A DNA stretch of 55,726 nt. Origin: Deltaproteobacteria bacterium. GTDB taxonomy: Bacteria > Desulfobacterota > Desulfobacteria > Desulfobacterales > Desulfosarcinaceae. The notes beneath the pieces are model-generated. The model had not been told where the DNA came from, did not search any database, and was given only the letters and a program-made list of their open reading frames with translations. Shown piece by piece: positions 26,481 through 35,830 of this stretch (position 1 is the stretch's first letter; each line of letters opens with the position of its first letter). The stretch is taken from NCBI GenBank assembly GCA_002747175.1, contig PDTK01000036.1:1-55726 (forward strand). Direction: 5' to 3'. The position numbers and the translations under genes are program-made.

Positions 26481-27227
26481 TCAAGCGGTCTTGCCGACAT
26501 CGTTGATACTTTTTTCCGTAGCATCATCTGCGGTTTGAATCACTTTCTGATAGGCCGTAAAAGCCCGGGATGTTTCGATCATTTCGGTCATGGCCCGGAC
26601 TGCATTGACGTTGGATTGTTCCAGATAGCCCTGGTTCAGGCTGGTTATCTCCGCTGGCTCAGTGGTCTGCGCGTCTTGCGGTGCGGCAAAGCGCCCGTTC
26701 CCCACCTTTTGCAGACCGAGACGGTTTTCGAAATCGACGACCTGAAACCGGTCGATTTCATCACCATTTACGTAAATGGTGCCCTGAGAATCGATGTCGA
26801 TTATCCCCGCCTGCAAGGTGATCTCCCCTCCCTCTCCCAGAACCGGATATCCATCAGGGGTTATCAGGGTTCCATCCTCGTCTCTGGTGAAACTGCCTTG
26901 CCGTGTATACTGGGGACCGTCTGGCGTCTGAATCGTGAAAAAACCATCGCCGTTGATGGCTACATCCAAAGGGTTGCCGGTCTGTTTGAGGGCCCCTTGG
27001 CCAAAATCGACAACCGTATGAAAAGGCGGTGCATAAGGGGAAAGCGGCTGGATTCGATCCGCATCCGTTTCAGGCAGCGATGCGGGTCCTTGTTCGGGAT
27101 CCTGAAAAACCGTCATTTCGCCCTTGAATCCAACCGTATCGATATTGGCCACATTGTTGGCCAGCGTATTCAGCCGCATCTGTTGAACCAGTGCACCGGC
27201 TGCGGCCAGGTACATTCCACCACTCAT
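26481..27227 (-). CDS. flgF: Proximal rod protein FlgF
   Basis: A 248-aa FlgG-like rod protein. The opening QQMRLNTLANNVANIDTVGFKGE and the shorter length, plus the place just before flgG, identify FlgF. Its C-terminus VNAVRAMTEMIETSRAFTAYQKVIQTADD fits. GGAGAGG precedes the ATG. It is the first gene of the flgF-G-A-H-I-J unit. Confidence 0.92.
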   Translation of the reverse strand: MSGGMYLAAAGALVQQMRLNTLANNVANIDTVGFKGEMTVFQDPEQGPASLPETDADRIQPLSPYAPPFHTVVDFGQGALKQTGNPLDVAINGDGFFTIQTPDGPQYTRQGSFTRDEDGTLITPDGYPVLGEGGEITLQAGIIDIDSQGTIYVNGDEIDRFQVVDFENRLGLQKVGNGRFAAPQDAQTTEPAEITSLNQGYLEQSNVNAVRAMTEMIETSRAFTAYQKVIQTADDATEKSINDVGKTA

Positions 27228-27281
27228 GATGCCTCTCCTTCCAGGTTACGATGAACGCCGTTGATCTCAGACTATTTGAAA

Positions 27282-27297
27282 TGCAATAGATGTGCCG
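27282..27297 (-). promoter_or_regulatory. Sigma54 promoter for the flgF operon
   Basis: On the minus strand CGGCACATCTATTGCA has GG and GC separated by exactly 10 bp, with CAC and TTGCA as in the -24/-12 consensus. The transcript start would be about 45 bases before the flgF ATG. Confidence 0.75.
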
Positions 27298-27375
27298 TAG
27301 CAAACAATCTTTTTATTTATTTTATTTCAGGGGGTTGGAAACGCAATGGAATGGCAATCGTGGCACAAAAGGAAA

Positions 27376-27406
27376 AGGCCGCCAGGCAATAACTGCCTAG
27401 CGGCCT
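27376..27406 (-). terminator. Intrinsic terminator after the DUF2802-like gene
   Basis: A 13-bp stem (AGGCCGCCAGGCA / TGCCTAGCGGCCT, one mismatch) with loop ATAAC. On the minus strand the tail TTTCCTTTT follows. It separates the fliA-side transcript from the flgF promoter. Confidence 0.8.
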
Positions 27407-27415
27407 CTTTCAGCC

Positions 27416-27448
27416 GGTATTGGCTGCCTCTATCCCGTGAACAGGCAC
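27416..27448 (-). repeat. A-prime repeat module
   Basis: On the minus strand GTGCCTGTTCACGGGATAGA then GGCAGCCAATACC. It matches the module at 17917 and 51239, but here no family-A element follows. Confidence 0.55.
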
Positions 27449-27483
27449 GATAGGCTGGCTGTATTCTGTGGTGGTGCGACCGG

Positions 27484-27945
27484 TCAGGCGGCTGCAGCGC
27501 CTTTCAACCGCATGACCATGGTTACCTCTTCTTCACCGATTTCCAGTTGACGGGCAATGCTGGAAACGTTTTCGCCCTTGTGGGCCATGGCGACAATTCG
27601 GGATTCGGGGACCGGATAATCCGCCTCCCCGTAAGTTGAGTGCCCCTGGAAGGCCCTGGCGGCAGCCGCAACCGACGGATTTCTGACGATCACGCCCAGT
27701 TTTTGTCGTTCCTGTTCGATGGTCCTGGCCAATGCCGCAAGTATGGATTCGGTTTGCTGCGTCATCAGATACATCAATACACGATGTTCGATGGTTTCAC
27801 CCGCGGAACAACCATCCGCTGCGTTGGCCTGCCGGCTGTCATCAGGCATCGGGCGACGCCGGTATGCGATCCGTTTGCCCCACCAGATGGCGCCCAGAAG
27901 GATCAGGAAAACAATTCCGAATATTTGGTAACTGACCTGCAACAT
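27484..27945 (-). CDS. DUF2802-like single-pass membrane protein
   Basis: A 153-aa protein with an N-terminal transmembrane helix (about 5-22), a basic stretch GKRIAYRRR, a helical middle, and a C-terminal segment (about 115-150) that reads as a helix-turn-helix-like fold (SRIVAMAHKGENVSSIARQLEIGEEEV). This layout resembles DUF2802 proteins found beside flagellar genes. The ATG at 27945 has GAGG six bases upstream; a GTG at 27951 is less likely. Function is unknown; the position after fliA suggests a motility link. Confidence 0.65.
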   Translation of the reverse strand: MLQVSYQIFGIVFLILLGAIWWGKRIAYRRRPMPDDSRQANAADGCSAGETIEHRVLMYLMTQQTESILAALARTIEQERQKLGVIVRNPSVAAAARAFQGHSTYGEADYPVPESRIVAMAHKGENVSSIARQLEIGEEEVTMVMRLKGAAAA

Positions 27946-27973
27946 GATCACCTCGCTGTTATCTGCCTCAATA

Positions 27974-28097
27974 TTGACGGATTCGTAAAAAACCCGATAT
28001 CTGCTTTACGCTTCATCCCTCGTCACTGCGGCGTACGCTATGTACGCCTCATTCCTCCGGATTCGCAAGCCTTGATCTCGGGCTTTTCTGGAAAAAT
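27974..28097 (-). repeat. Family-C palindromic repeat
   Basis: The outer arms are imperfect inverted repeats (AAAACCCGATATCTGCTTT near 27989 and CTTGATCTCGGGCTTTT near 28071). An inner palindrome GCGTACGCTATGTACGC lies at the centre. It starts TTGACGGATTCGTAAAAAA, and a similar start occurs near 1810. It ends two bases before the fliA stop. Confidence 0.6.
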
Positions 28098-28098
28098 C

Positions 28099-28863
28099 TC
28101 ACTCTTCCAGCAGCCCTTCGCGCCTCAATTTGCTTCTCAGGTGAATGATCGCCTGAGCATGAATCTGCGAAACCCGTGACTCGGTGATATTCAATACCCG
28201 GCCAATCTCCTTCATGGTCAATTCGTCTGAATAATAAAGGGAAACAACCAGGCGTTCCTTCTCCGGAAGCAAGTCGATATTTTTGGCAATGGTCGACTTG
28301 ATTTCCTTCATGGTGGTCAGGGACAGGGCATCATCGGTATTTCCGCTGGACAGCGAATCGGCAACGGCACCGTTATCATTGCGGGCATTGTAGCCGATTT
28401 CTTCAAAGCTGACGAAGGATATGCTGGACATCCGCTTCACCTTGTAGAATTGGTCCATGTCGATGTTCATTTCCTTGGCAACCTCTTCATCCGTAACATC
28501 ACGACCATGTTTTTGTTCCAGTTTCAAGTATGCCTTTTCCAGATCGCGTATTTTGCGCCGGGTGGTTCTCCCGAGAAAATCACGAGACCTCAACTCGCTT
28601 AAAACAGCACCCTTGATGCGGAATACGGCGTAAGTGATGAATTTGTTGTCCCGCGACGGGTCGTAGCGCTCGATGGCCTGTATCAGCCCGATCACCCCGA
28701 CATTGACCAGGTCATCCACTTCGATGGTGGACGGCAGGTGGACCGCTATGCGGTTTACAATCCGCTTCACATAGGGCAGATATTCACTGATGATCTGATT
28801 TCTCAGAAGGTGGCTGTCTTTCCCGAAATTTTCTTCCCGCGATTGGGCCACATCCATATTCAT
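28099..28863 (-). CDS. fliA: Flagellar sigma factor FliA (sigma28)
   Basis: A 254-aa sigma70-family factor with regions 2, 3 and 4 and no region 1.1. Region 2 has EYLPYVKRIVNRIA and DDLVNVGVIGLIQAIERYDP; region 4 ends KEIGRVLNITESRVSQIHAQAI, which reads the -35. It should recognise the TAAA-N15-GCCGATAA sites found at 22194 and 53278. It is preceded by flhG in the same direction. Confidence 0.96.
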   Translation of the reverse strand: MNMDVAQSREENFGKDSHLLRNQIISEYLPYVKRIVNRIAVHLPSTIEVDDLVNVGVIGLIQAIERYDPSRDNKFITYAVFRIKGAVLSELRSRDFLGRTTRRKIRDLEKAYLKLEQKHGRDVTDEEVAKEMNIDMDQFYKVKRMSSISFVSFEEIGYNARNDNGAVADSLSSGNTDDALSLTTMKEIKSTIAKNIDLLPEKERLVVSLYYSDELTMKEIGRVLNITESRVSQIHAQAIIHLRSKLRREGLLEE

Positions 28864-28990
28864 CGCTCCGTGTTCTGGATTTCTTCCGTCAACCGTGGCT
28901 GTCTGCGTCGGCGAGCCGCCGGGCCATTCTGGCGAGCTGCATAATCATTGGGTTATCGTGTCATCATCGGCAATCGGTCTTGGTCGCACC

Positions 28991-29878
28991 TCAAACCATG
29001 TCCTGCCAAAGCAATGGCCGGTTTTCCGACTGGGGGATCATCGGCTCGGTTTGTGTGAGCTTATGGGCCAATTCGGAAAAATTCCGACTGGCCGGGCTCA
29101 TGGGTGCGAATTCACTGACGACCTTCTGCTTGCGTACACCGATTTTGACGTTGTTGTCCAGTAGTACATTGCCAAAATATTCAATGGATACATCCAAAAA
29201 CCGGTTGGCCACCAGGCAGAGCTGCCTGCTGATTTCGTCGGCTTCATCATATTTCTTGGCCAGATTGACCAGTAAACGGAAATGTTTCTCCTGGTATTTG
29301 ACGGACAAAATTTTCATCAAGGCATACGCGTCGGTAATGGACGTCGGCTCCGGAGTGACGACAACCATGATCTCATTGGCCGATGCATTGAAATAAAGCA
29401 CGTTGGACGAAATGCCGGCTGCCGTGTCGATCAGAATGATATCGAATTTGTCCATCAAATGATTCAGTTCATTGAATATGGTCAATTTCTGTGAAGGCGT
29501 CAGTTGGGTCAGCTTCTGGATACCCGATGAAGCCGGCAGGATTTTCAATTGTCCCGGCCCGTTGACGATGATGTCGGACAGTTTTTTATGCCCGTCGACG
29601 ACATGGGAAAAATTATATTTCGGGGTCAGTCCCAAGAGGACATCCAGGTTTCCCAATCCCAGATCCGCGTCGAAAACAAGTACGCGTTTTCCGGCCTTGC
29701 ACAACGCATATCCAAGGTTGGCGACGATATTGGTTTTGCCCACGCCGCCCTTTCCGCTGGTGACGGCAATGACCCTGGCCTTTGGCTGATGGACGGTCCC
29801 ATTTTCAATCATAATCTGCTTCTGCCTTCTTTTTCGATTCAGGCTGATGATTCGTTCACGATTATCGTTTGTCGGCAT
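28991..29878 (-). CDS. flhG: FlhG/YlxH MinD-like ATPase, flagellar number control
   Basis: A 295-aa ParA/MinD-family ATPase. Deviant Walker A SGKGGVGKT is at 41-49, DADLGLGNLDVLLG follows, and DIILIDTAAGISSN is Walker B. The N-terminal basic helix with RKRRQKQ fits the FliM/N- or FlhF-contact region. Partners with FlhF to set flagellum number and site. The ATG at 29878 has AAAGGG and GGAG upstream; an ATG at 29896 is possible. Confidence 0.93.
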   Translation of the reverse strand: MPTNDNRERIISLNRKRRQKQIMIENGTVHQPKARVIAVTSGKGGVGKTNIVANLGYALCKAGKRVLVFDADLGLGNLDVLLGLTPKYNFSHVVDGHKKLSDIIVNGPGQLKILPASSGIQKLTQLTPSQKLTIFNELNHLMDKFDIILIDTAAGISSNVLYFNASANEIMVVVTPEPTSITDAYALMKILSVKYQEKHFRLLVNLAKKYDEADEISRQLCLVANRFLDVSIEYFGNVLLDNNVKIGVRKQKVVSEFAPMSPASRNFSELAHKLTQTEPMIPQSENRPLLWQDMV

Positions 29879-29899
29879 ACCCTTTATTCTCCACATTAA

Positions 29900-31282
29900 C
29901 TATAAAGCGGCCCATGCAACTTTTTTTGCAGGTCCGGTGGTGTCGGCACGGCAACAGGCCCGGCATGGTCTGAAACCGGCTTCGATGGCCTGTGCGGCAC
30001 TTTCGAAAGCAGTGATATTTTCTACATTGATGCGTTTCACCGATTTACATGCAGGCAGGTGAAAAAGTTCGGAATTGCGGTTGGCCACATACTGGACCTC
30101 GGCATGTCCGGCGGCATTCATTGCAATCGGTTGGCTTTCGGCCGTTTTGGAATAAATGCGCTGCGGGGATGCCGCCCGTGGCCCTGAATCCTCGTTAGAT
30201 GGTAAAAAGTCTGCCAGCCCTTCACCTTTGCATTCTTGCAGATGGTCGAAAAGATCGGTCCCATGGGTGTAAAAGGAGACGGGCAATCGGGTCCGTGAGA
30301 GAATATGGGCAATGGTCATGTCACAGCCGTATTCATCCATATGCGTAAACAGCAATCGGTCGATGCCAAGGGGCGTGAATCGGTCGATCTGATCCATTAG
30401 AATCCGTTCACGCAGGGTTGCATTGACCACCAGATGAATTTCGTCGGCGGCTGATTCGCCGATCAGAGATTCCACTTGAGCCATCAGGCAATGCTCCGTA
30501 TGGTTCACACCGGGTGTGTCGATGAGTACAACATCCACACCGCCCATGTCGTCCAGACATGCATGCAGCGCATCGCCATCCCGAACCACCACCAAAGGCC
30601 GGCCCATGTTACGGGCCACGCGATCCAGCATGGCATTGGCGCCGATACGAAAGCGATCCAGTGAAACAATCGCCACGTCCAGGCCTTCTTCGATCCGGCA
30701 ATATCTGGCCAGTTTGGCCACGGTTGCACTTTTTCCGGAACCTGACGGACCGACCAGCGCAATCACCCGACGGCGGTTTGAACGATCCTTGTAGAAGGGC
30801 TCTGCCGTCCATTGGCTGTTTGGGCTTGCTTCAGCCAATCGTTGGCGCGTCGGATACCGTCCAGTGTGCTTTTTAACTGTGCCATTGATCGATTCAAGGG
30901 TGGTGTCTGCAAGATTGCGGGACGCCGGTCTTTGAAAAACCTTCGAAAGGCCGGTCGAATCGTCGTCGGTTTGTCTTGGCTGATGCAGCGATTTTATCTG
31001 TCGGACCGATGGCGGACGGTTGGACAGGGATACCTGATCCACCGGTTCCTCGTTATCCAACTGCGAGGACAAGATATCCGGAAAATTTGGGTTATCGGAT
31101 GGCGCATCCGACGGATAGTCCGTTGCGGCGGTAATTTCGACCCTTTTCTTTCTCAAGGCGCTGAAAAAACCCTTGGTTCGAACCTCCTTGGCCGATAAAA
31201 TCACAGCGTCGTCACCGAGTTCCTTTTTCACGAGACGCAGGGCCTCGGTCATATCGTCCGCCTCGAAGCGTTTAATCTGCAT
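29900..31282 (-). CDS. flhF: Divergent FlhF GTPase with C-terminal Ada-type zinc-binding module
   Basis: A 460-aa protein. The N-terminal basic domain (MQIKRFEADDM...KKELGDDAVILS) and the SRP-type GTPase (about 165-360) identify FlhF, which places the flagellum at the pole. The P-loop GPSGSGKS is at 178-185. G3 is DTPG at 255-258 rather than DTAG, and G4 is THMD at 313-316 rather than TKxD. Residues of about 397-445 form an extra domain: YVANRNSELFH408, C412, then FRPC440-R-A-C443-C444, the pattern of the metal-binding Ada domain. The ATG at 31282 has GGAGG seven bases upstream and overlaps the flhA stop by 11 bases. Confidence 0.88.
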   Translation of the reverse strand: MQIKRFEADDMTEALRLVKKELGDDAVILSAKEVRTKGFFSALRKKRVEITAATDYPSDAPSDNPNFPDILSSQLDNEEPVDQVSLSNRPPSVRQIKSLHQPRQTDDDSTGLSKVFQRPASRNLADTTLESINGTVKKHTGRYPTRQRLAEASPNSQWTAEPFYKDRSNRRRVIALVGPSGSGKSATVAKLARYCRIEEGLDVAIVSLDRFRIGANAMLDRVARNMGRPLVVVRDGDALHACLDDMGGVDVVLIDTPGVNHTEHCLMAQVESLIGESAADEIHLVVNATLRERILMDQIDRFTPLGIDRLLFTHMDEYGCDMTIAHILSRTRLPVSFYTHGTDLFDHLQECKGEGLADFLPSNEDSGPRAASPQRIYSKTAESQPIAMNAAGHAEVQYVANRNSELFHLPACKSVKRINVENITAFESAAQAIEAGFRPCRACCRADTTGPAKKVAWAAL

Positions 31283-33383
31283 CTGAAACCTCCACAGTTC
31301 CGACAATGTCTATCTTGGCGCTGCTGACAATCTCATCATAGGAGAGAACAACCAATCCGGGCACGAAACGATCTACCAGTTTTTTGAACTGGCTGCGAAT
31401 CTGAGCGGAGCAGACCAGCACCGGCTGGACCCCCAATGTCCCAAAATCCCCCATCTTTACGGCCAGATCGTCCATGATCAATTTGGCATAGGCGGGGTCG
31501 ATCGCGAGAAAAGTCCCCTGGTCGGTATGCTGGAGGGATTCTGAAACCTTTTGTTCGACCCGCTGGTCCAGTGTGAGGACATGCAGTTGGCCGTCCTCGG
31601 CGAGATAAACACGGGTTATTGTCCGGGCCAGTTTTTGCCGCACGTATTCAGTGAGAAGATCCATCTTCTTTATGGTAGGTGACCAGTCGGCCAGGGTTTC
31701 CGTTATGGTCAGCATGTCTCTGACCGGCACATGCTCTTCCAGCAGATTCTGAATGACCCGAACGACCCCGCCCAGGGACATGAGATTGGGCACCAGCTCT
31801 TCAACCACTTTGGGGTGGCTGGCTTTGAGCGTATCGAGCAGTTTTTGAACTTCCTGCCGGCCGACAAGTTCATGGGCGTGACTTCGGATGACATCCGACA
31901 GATGTGTCGTCATAATGGTTGGCAGGTCCACCACGGTGTATCCCTTGGCCGTCGCATCTTCCCGAGCCGCCGGTTTAATCCAAAAGGCCTCCAGGCCATA
32001 GGTGGGTTCACGGGTGGCGATGCCGGCGATACGCCCTTCGGCCGTCCCGGGATTCATGGCCATCAGGTGGTTGATCATCAGATCGCCGCTGGCGACTTCG
32101 ATGCCCTTCAACAAGATGGAATAGGCCCCCGGCTTAAGCTTCATGTTGTCCTGGATGTGAATGGACGGAACGACCACGCCCACTTCCTGGGCGATCTGAC
32201 GCCGGATTGACTTGATGCGTTCCAGCAGCTCCCCGTTCTGCTCCGCATCCACCAGCGGAATCAGGCCATAGCCCACCTCGATAGCCAGAATGTCTATGGG
32301 CGGCAGCGGCTTGAATGATTCCTGTGGCTTTTCCAGCGCTTTTTGATCTTCCTGGATGGCGATTTCGCGGGCCTCTTCGACCTTTGCACGCTCGGTCTGC
32401 AAAACGAGATAGGCGACCAGGCCGGCCGTCACGGACAGAATCCAAAACGGCAGGGTTGGCAATCCCGGAACCAGCCCAAACCCAAAAAGAACAACCGCGG
32501 CAACGGCAAAGGCCCTGGGCTGGACCAACAATTGGCCGCCGATTTCCATTCCCAGGTTTTTCTGCGCCCCTGCCCGGCTGACAACGATGCCGGCTGCCGT
32601 AGAAATGATCAGGGCCGGAATCTGACTGACCAGACCGTCTCCGACCGTAAGCAGGGTGTAGGTCTCGGCGGCATCGGCGAAATTCATATTTTTCTGAAAC
32701 ACACCGATGGCCAAACCGGCCAGAATATTGACAAAGGTAATGATGATACCGGCAATGGCATCCCCGCGGACGAATTTGTTGGCGCCATCCATAGCGCCGT
32801 AATATTCGGCCTCGCGGCTGATTTGCTCACGGCGCGACCGTGCCTCGGTTTCATTAATGAGACCGGCATTCAGGTCGGCATCGATGCTCATCTGTTTTCC
32901 GGGCATGGCATCCAGAGTGAAGCGTGCGGCGACCTCGGCAATCCGTCCGGCACCTTTGGTAATGACCATGAAATTGATGACCACCAGGATCACGAATACG
33001 ATGAACCCCACCAGATAATTGCCACCGACCACGAAGCTTCCGAAAGCCATGATGACTTTTCCCGCGGCATGGGTGCCCTCATTGCCATGCAGCAGAATCA
33101 GGCGGGTCGAAGCCACATTCAATGAAAGCCTGAACAGGGTTGCCAGCAGCAGCAGGGATGGAAATGATGATAGATCCAGTGGATTGAGGATGTACATACC
33201 CACGAGAAGAATGATCAGGGCAAACGTGATATTGAAGGACAAAAACAGGTCCAACAGCATCGACGGAATGGGAATCACCATCACCATCAGGATAGACATG
33301 GCGGAAAAACCCATCAGGACGTCGGTGTTGTTGGTAACGAAAGCGAAACGATCGAGCACCTGTTTTCGTTGGGCAAGTTCCAT
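31272..33383 (-). CDS. flhA: Flagellar export gate protein FlhA
   Basis: A 703-aa type III export core protein. The N-terminal half (about 25-330) has about eight transmembrane helices and the cytoplasmic FHIPEP loop (GAGRIAEVAARFTLDAMPGKQMSIDADLNAGLI). The C-terminal half forms the docking ring for chaperone-substrate complexes. Full length. It is first in the flhA-flhF-flhG-fliA group, with its own sigma54 site. Confidence 0.96.
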   Translation of the reverse strand: MELAQRKQVLDRFAFVTNNTDVLMGFSAMSILMVMVIPIPSMLLDLFLSFNITFALIILLVGMYILNPLDLSSFPSLLLLATLFRLSLNVASTRLILLHGNEGTHAAGKVIMAFGSFVVGGNYLVGFIVFVILVVINFMVITKGAGRIAEVAARFTLDAMPGKQMSIDADLNAGLINETEARSRREQISREAEYYGAMDGANKFVRGDAIAGIIITFVNILAGLAIGVFQKNMNFADAAETYTLLTVGDGLVSQIPALIISTAAGIVVSRAGAQKNLGMEIGGQLLVQPRAFAVAAVVLFGFGLVPGLPTLPFWILSVTAGLVAYLVLQTERAKVEEAREIAIQEDQKALEKPQESFKPLPPIDILAIEVGYGLIPLVDAEQNGELLERIKSIRRQIAQEVGVVVPSIHIQDNMKLKPGAYSILLKGIEVASGDLMINHLMAMNPGTAEGRIAGIATREPTYGLEAFWIKPAAREDATAKGYTVVDLPTIMTTHLSDVIRSHAHELVGRQEVQKLLDTLKASHPKVVEELVPNLMSLGGVVRVIQNLLEEHVPVRDMLTITETLADWSPTIKKMDLLTEYVRQKLARTITRVYLAEDGQLHVLTLDQRVEQKVSESLQHTDQGTFLAIDPAYAKLIMDDLAVKMGDFGTLGVQPVLVCSAQIRSQFKKLVDRFVPGLVVLSYDEIVSSAKIDIVGTVEVSDAD

Positions 33384-33429
33384 ATTGCTGGGCGAGACTC
33401 CTTATGAATTAATCGGATACCCACCAATT

Positions 33430-33445
33430 AGCATATTTCATGCCC
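33430..33445 (-). promoter_or_regulatory. Sigma54 promoter for flhA
   Basis: On the minus strand GGGCATGAAATATGCT has GG and GC 10 bp apart, with GGCA and ATGCT. The transcript start would be about 35 bases before the flhA ATG. The 222-bp gap to flhB is otherwise AT-rich and empty. Confidence 0.65.
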
Positions 33446-33606
33446 ATGGGCTCATATTCTTCCATCATGCCCGTACTAATTATATAACTAATTGTTTTAT
33501 TTATATTTTATAAATTTAAAAATAATGATAAAGACGGGATCTGGTAGCGTTGCGGACCGATGAAGATGCCACTCTTGTCAAAGCGTCAATTATTTGTCTC
33601 GGCGGA

Positions 33607-34674
33607 TCATTGGTGAGCGAGGCCTTTGAGCCGGTATACATAGGCAAGCACTTCGGCAACGGCCCGGTAGAGGTTTGCCGGAATGCAATCGCCGATATCG
33701 GTTGTTTTGAACATGGCTCTGGCCAGGGGCTTGTTTTCAACCAGCGGAACCTCGTTGTCCGCGGCCAGGGCCTTGATTTTCTGTGCAACGAAACCGGCGC
33801 CTTTGGCAACCACGGTGGGGGCGTGCATACCATCATCGTACTTCAAGGCAATGGCCAGATGGGTCGGGTTGGTGATGACCACTGTAGCTTCCGGCACGGC
33901 CTCCATCATCCGCTTTCTGGCCATTTCACGCTGCACCGAACGAATCCGGGACTTCACTGCCGGATCACCTTCGCTTTGTTTGTGCTCGTCCCGGACTTCC
34001 TGTTTGGTCATTTTCAGGTCCTGGGTGTGCTGCCATTTGGTATAGGCAAAATCGAGAGCCGCCATGAGGAACAGAACCATGCAGGTATACAATCCCAACT
34101 GGAAAGACACCTTACCGATAAAACTTAAAATGGCGCCAACGCTCAATTGCATCAGACCGGGAATTTGGTCCACATGGTGCAGCACGACGATATACGCGAC
34201 GGCACCGATAATCGTCAGCTTGATGATGGATTTGAACAATTCCACCAAAGACCGCAGGGAAAACAGCTTTTTGATGCCGCTGATCGGGTTCAGTTTGGCC
34301 AGGTTGGGCGTCAATTTTTCCCCGGTTATCAAAAAACCGAACTGAGCCACATTACCGACCACACCAAATGTCACGATAACCAGGATGAGGGGGATCAGCA
34401 AGGTGACGCAGTTGACGAACATGTCCCACAGCAGGTTGTGACTGGTTTCCGGCATCATGACGAAATCACCGGCGCTGGCATAGGTATTTTGCATGATCTG
34501 TGTCAGACGGGTCAGCATCCATGGGCCGGTGAAAAACAGGACCCCGACCCCGCCGACCAGAATCAGAACCGAAGGCACTTCACGGCTGTGGGCCACATTT
34601 CCCTTCTGGCGGGCATCGTCCAGCTTCTTGCCGGTAGGTTGTTCGGTTTTGTCCTGACTCTGGTCGGCAGCCAT
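33607..34674 (-). CDS. flhB: Flagellar export switch protein FlhB
   Basis: A 355-aa export apparatus protein. Four transmembrane helices lie in the N-terminal half. The self-cleaving N269-P-T-H272 motif is intact (VVITNPTHLAIALKY). Cleavage switches export from hook to filament proteins together with FliK. It follows fliR with about 60 bp between. Confidence 0.96.
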   Translation of the reverse strand: MAADQSQDKTEQPTGKKLDDARQKGNVAHSREVPSVLILVGGVGVLFFTGPWMLTRLTQIMQNTYASAGDFVMMPETSHNLLWDMFVNCVTLLIPLILVIVTFGVVGNVAQFGFLITGEKLTPNLAKLNPISGIKKLFSLRSLVELFKSIIKLTIIGAVAYIVVLHHVDQIPGLMQLSVGAILSFIGKVSFQLGLYTCMVLFLMAALDFAYTKWQHTQDLKMTKQEVRDEHKQSEGDPAVKSRIRSVQREMARKRMMEAVPEATVVITNPTHLAIALKYDDGMHAPTVVAKGAGFVAQKIKALAADNEVPLVENKPLARAMFKTTDIGDCIPANLYRAVAEVLAYVYRLKGLAHQ

Positions 34675-34733
34675 GGCTTACTCCCACAGTTGGCGTTTTG
34701 GGTCTGACGCCTTCGGCATTTGAAACATCGGGA

Positions 34734-35522
34734 TTACCTCGCCGCGGCCATGAGTTCTATGATCTCGTACAGGGTAACCCGATAGGATGAAAACAAATCG
34801 ATGAGGAAAGCGGTCAGGTATGGGGCCACGATCAACATAAATGCAAATCCGATCAGGATTTTTAACGGCATGGCGACGATGAAGATGTGTATCTGGGGAA
34901 CCGTGCGTGCCACCAGCCCCATCCCCACGCTGACCAACAGCATAACGGCAATCAATGGTGCCCCCACTTTGATGGCGATGGTGAACATATTGGCCGCCAG
35001 GGTCATCATGAATTCCGTCAACTCAGGACGAAACTGCATGGACAACGGCGGGATCAGTGTATAACTGTCCACCAATGCGGAAAAGAACATGTGATGGGCG
35101 TTTATGGACAGAAAAACCAACATGGCCGTCAGATTGAAAAGCTGGGACAGGAGCGGTATCTGGGCACTGGTTGCAGGGTCCATCACGTTGGCCACCGCAA
35201 ACCCCATCTGGTAGCCGGCGATCTGGCCGGCCAGTTGAATCCCGGTGAAAAGCAATTTGACGGTCAGCCCGATGGTGATACCGATAACGATCTCCGAAAC
35301 GATGCCAAGGACAATGGCAATGAGGTTCATTTCCGGCAGATTCACGGATGTATCGATCAGGGGCAGCAGCAACACACTGACGGCCAGGGCCAGGGCGGCC
35401 CTGAACAGGACCGGTATCGTCGCCGTATCCAGTATCGGCGAACTGAACAAGATCGCGATCACCCTGAAAAAGATAAGCAGCAGTGCGTAAAACGCGTCAA
35501 GGGGAACGTTCAAAGACGCCAT
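34734..35522 (-). CDS. fliR: Flagellar export protein FliR
   Basis: A 262-aa inner-membrane protein with about six hydrophobic segments. LALAVSVLLLPL, GQIAGYQMGFAVANVMDPATSAQIPLLSQL, and GLVARTVPQIHIFIVAMPLKILIG are typical. It forms the export gate with FliP and FliQ. GGAGG precedes the ATG. Confidence 0.95.
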   Translation of the reverse strand: MASLNVPLDAFYALLLIFFRVIAILFSSPILDTATIPVLFRAALALAVSVLLLPLIDTSVNLPEMNLIAIVLGIVSEIVIGITIGLTVKLLFTGIQLAGQIAGYQMGFAVANVMDPATSAQIPLLSQLFNLTAMLVFLSINAHHMFFSALVDSYTLIPPLSMQFRPELTEFMMTLAANMFTIAIKVGAPLIAVMLLVSVGMGLVARTVPQIHIFIVAMPLKILIGFAFMLIVAPYLTAFLIDLFSSYRVTLYEIIELMAAAR

Positions 35523-35545
35523 ACCCCCTCCTTATCCCACCTCGA

Positions 35546-35815
35546 TTATCTTATGTACGTAGGCAAATTGACAAACAGATTCTGGGTGAATCCGATGATC
35601 ATTTTCAGCATCCAGGGGAAAAAAAACAGCAAGGCCAACGCCACGCCCAGCATTTTGGGCACAAACACCAAGGTCATTTCGTTGATTTGTGTCGCGGCCT
35701 GGAACATGCTGACCAGCACCCCTGTTAACAAGCCCACGGCCAGCATGGGGGTGGCCAGCATAATGGCGGTCTTGATGGCTTCCATGAAAAAACCGGTAAC
35801 GAATTCGGGACTCAT
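35546..35815 (-). CDS. fliQ: Flagellar export protein FliQ
   Basis: An 89-aa protein with two transmembrane hairpins (about 16-38 and 52-72). GLLTGVLVSMFQAATQINEMTLVFVPK is the family signature. Normal length. It lies between fliP and fliR. Confidence 0.95.
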   Translation of the reverse strand: MSPEFVTGFFMEAIKTAIMLATPMLAVGLLTGVLVSMFQAATQINEMTLVFVPKMLGVALALLFFFPWMLKMIIGFTQNLFVNLPTYIR

Positions 35816-35830
35816 TAAAAAGCGCCTCCT

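Noticed and set aside
27974..28097. Family-C palindrome as a CRISPR or tRNA-like element
   Set aside because: Single copy, no spacer-repeat array and no tRNA cloverleaf; it is better described as a dispersed palindromic repeat.
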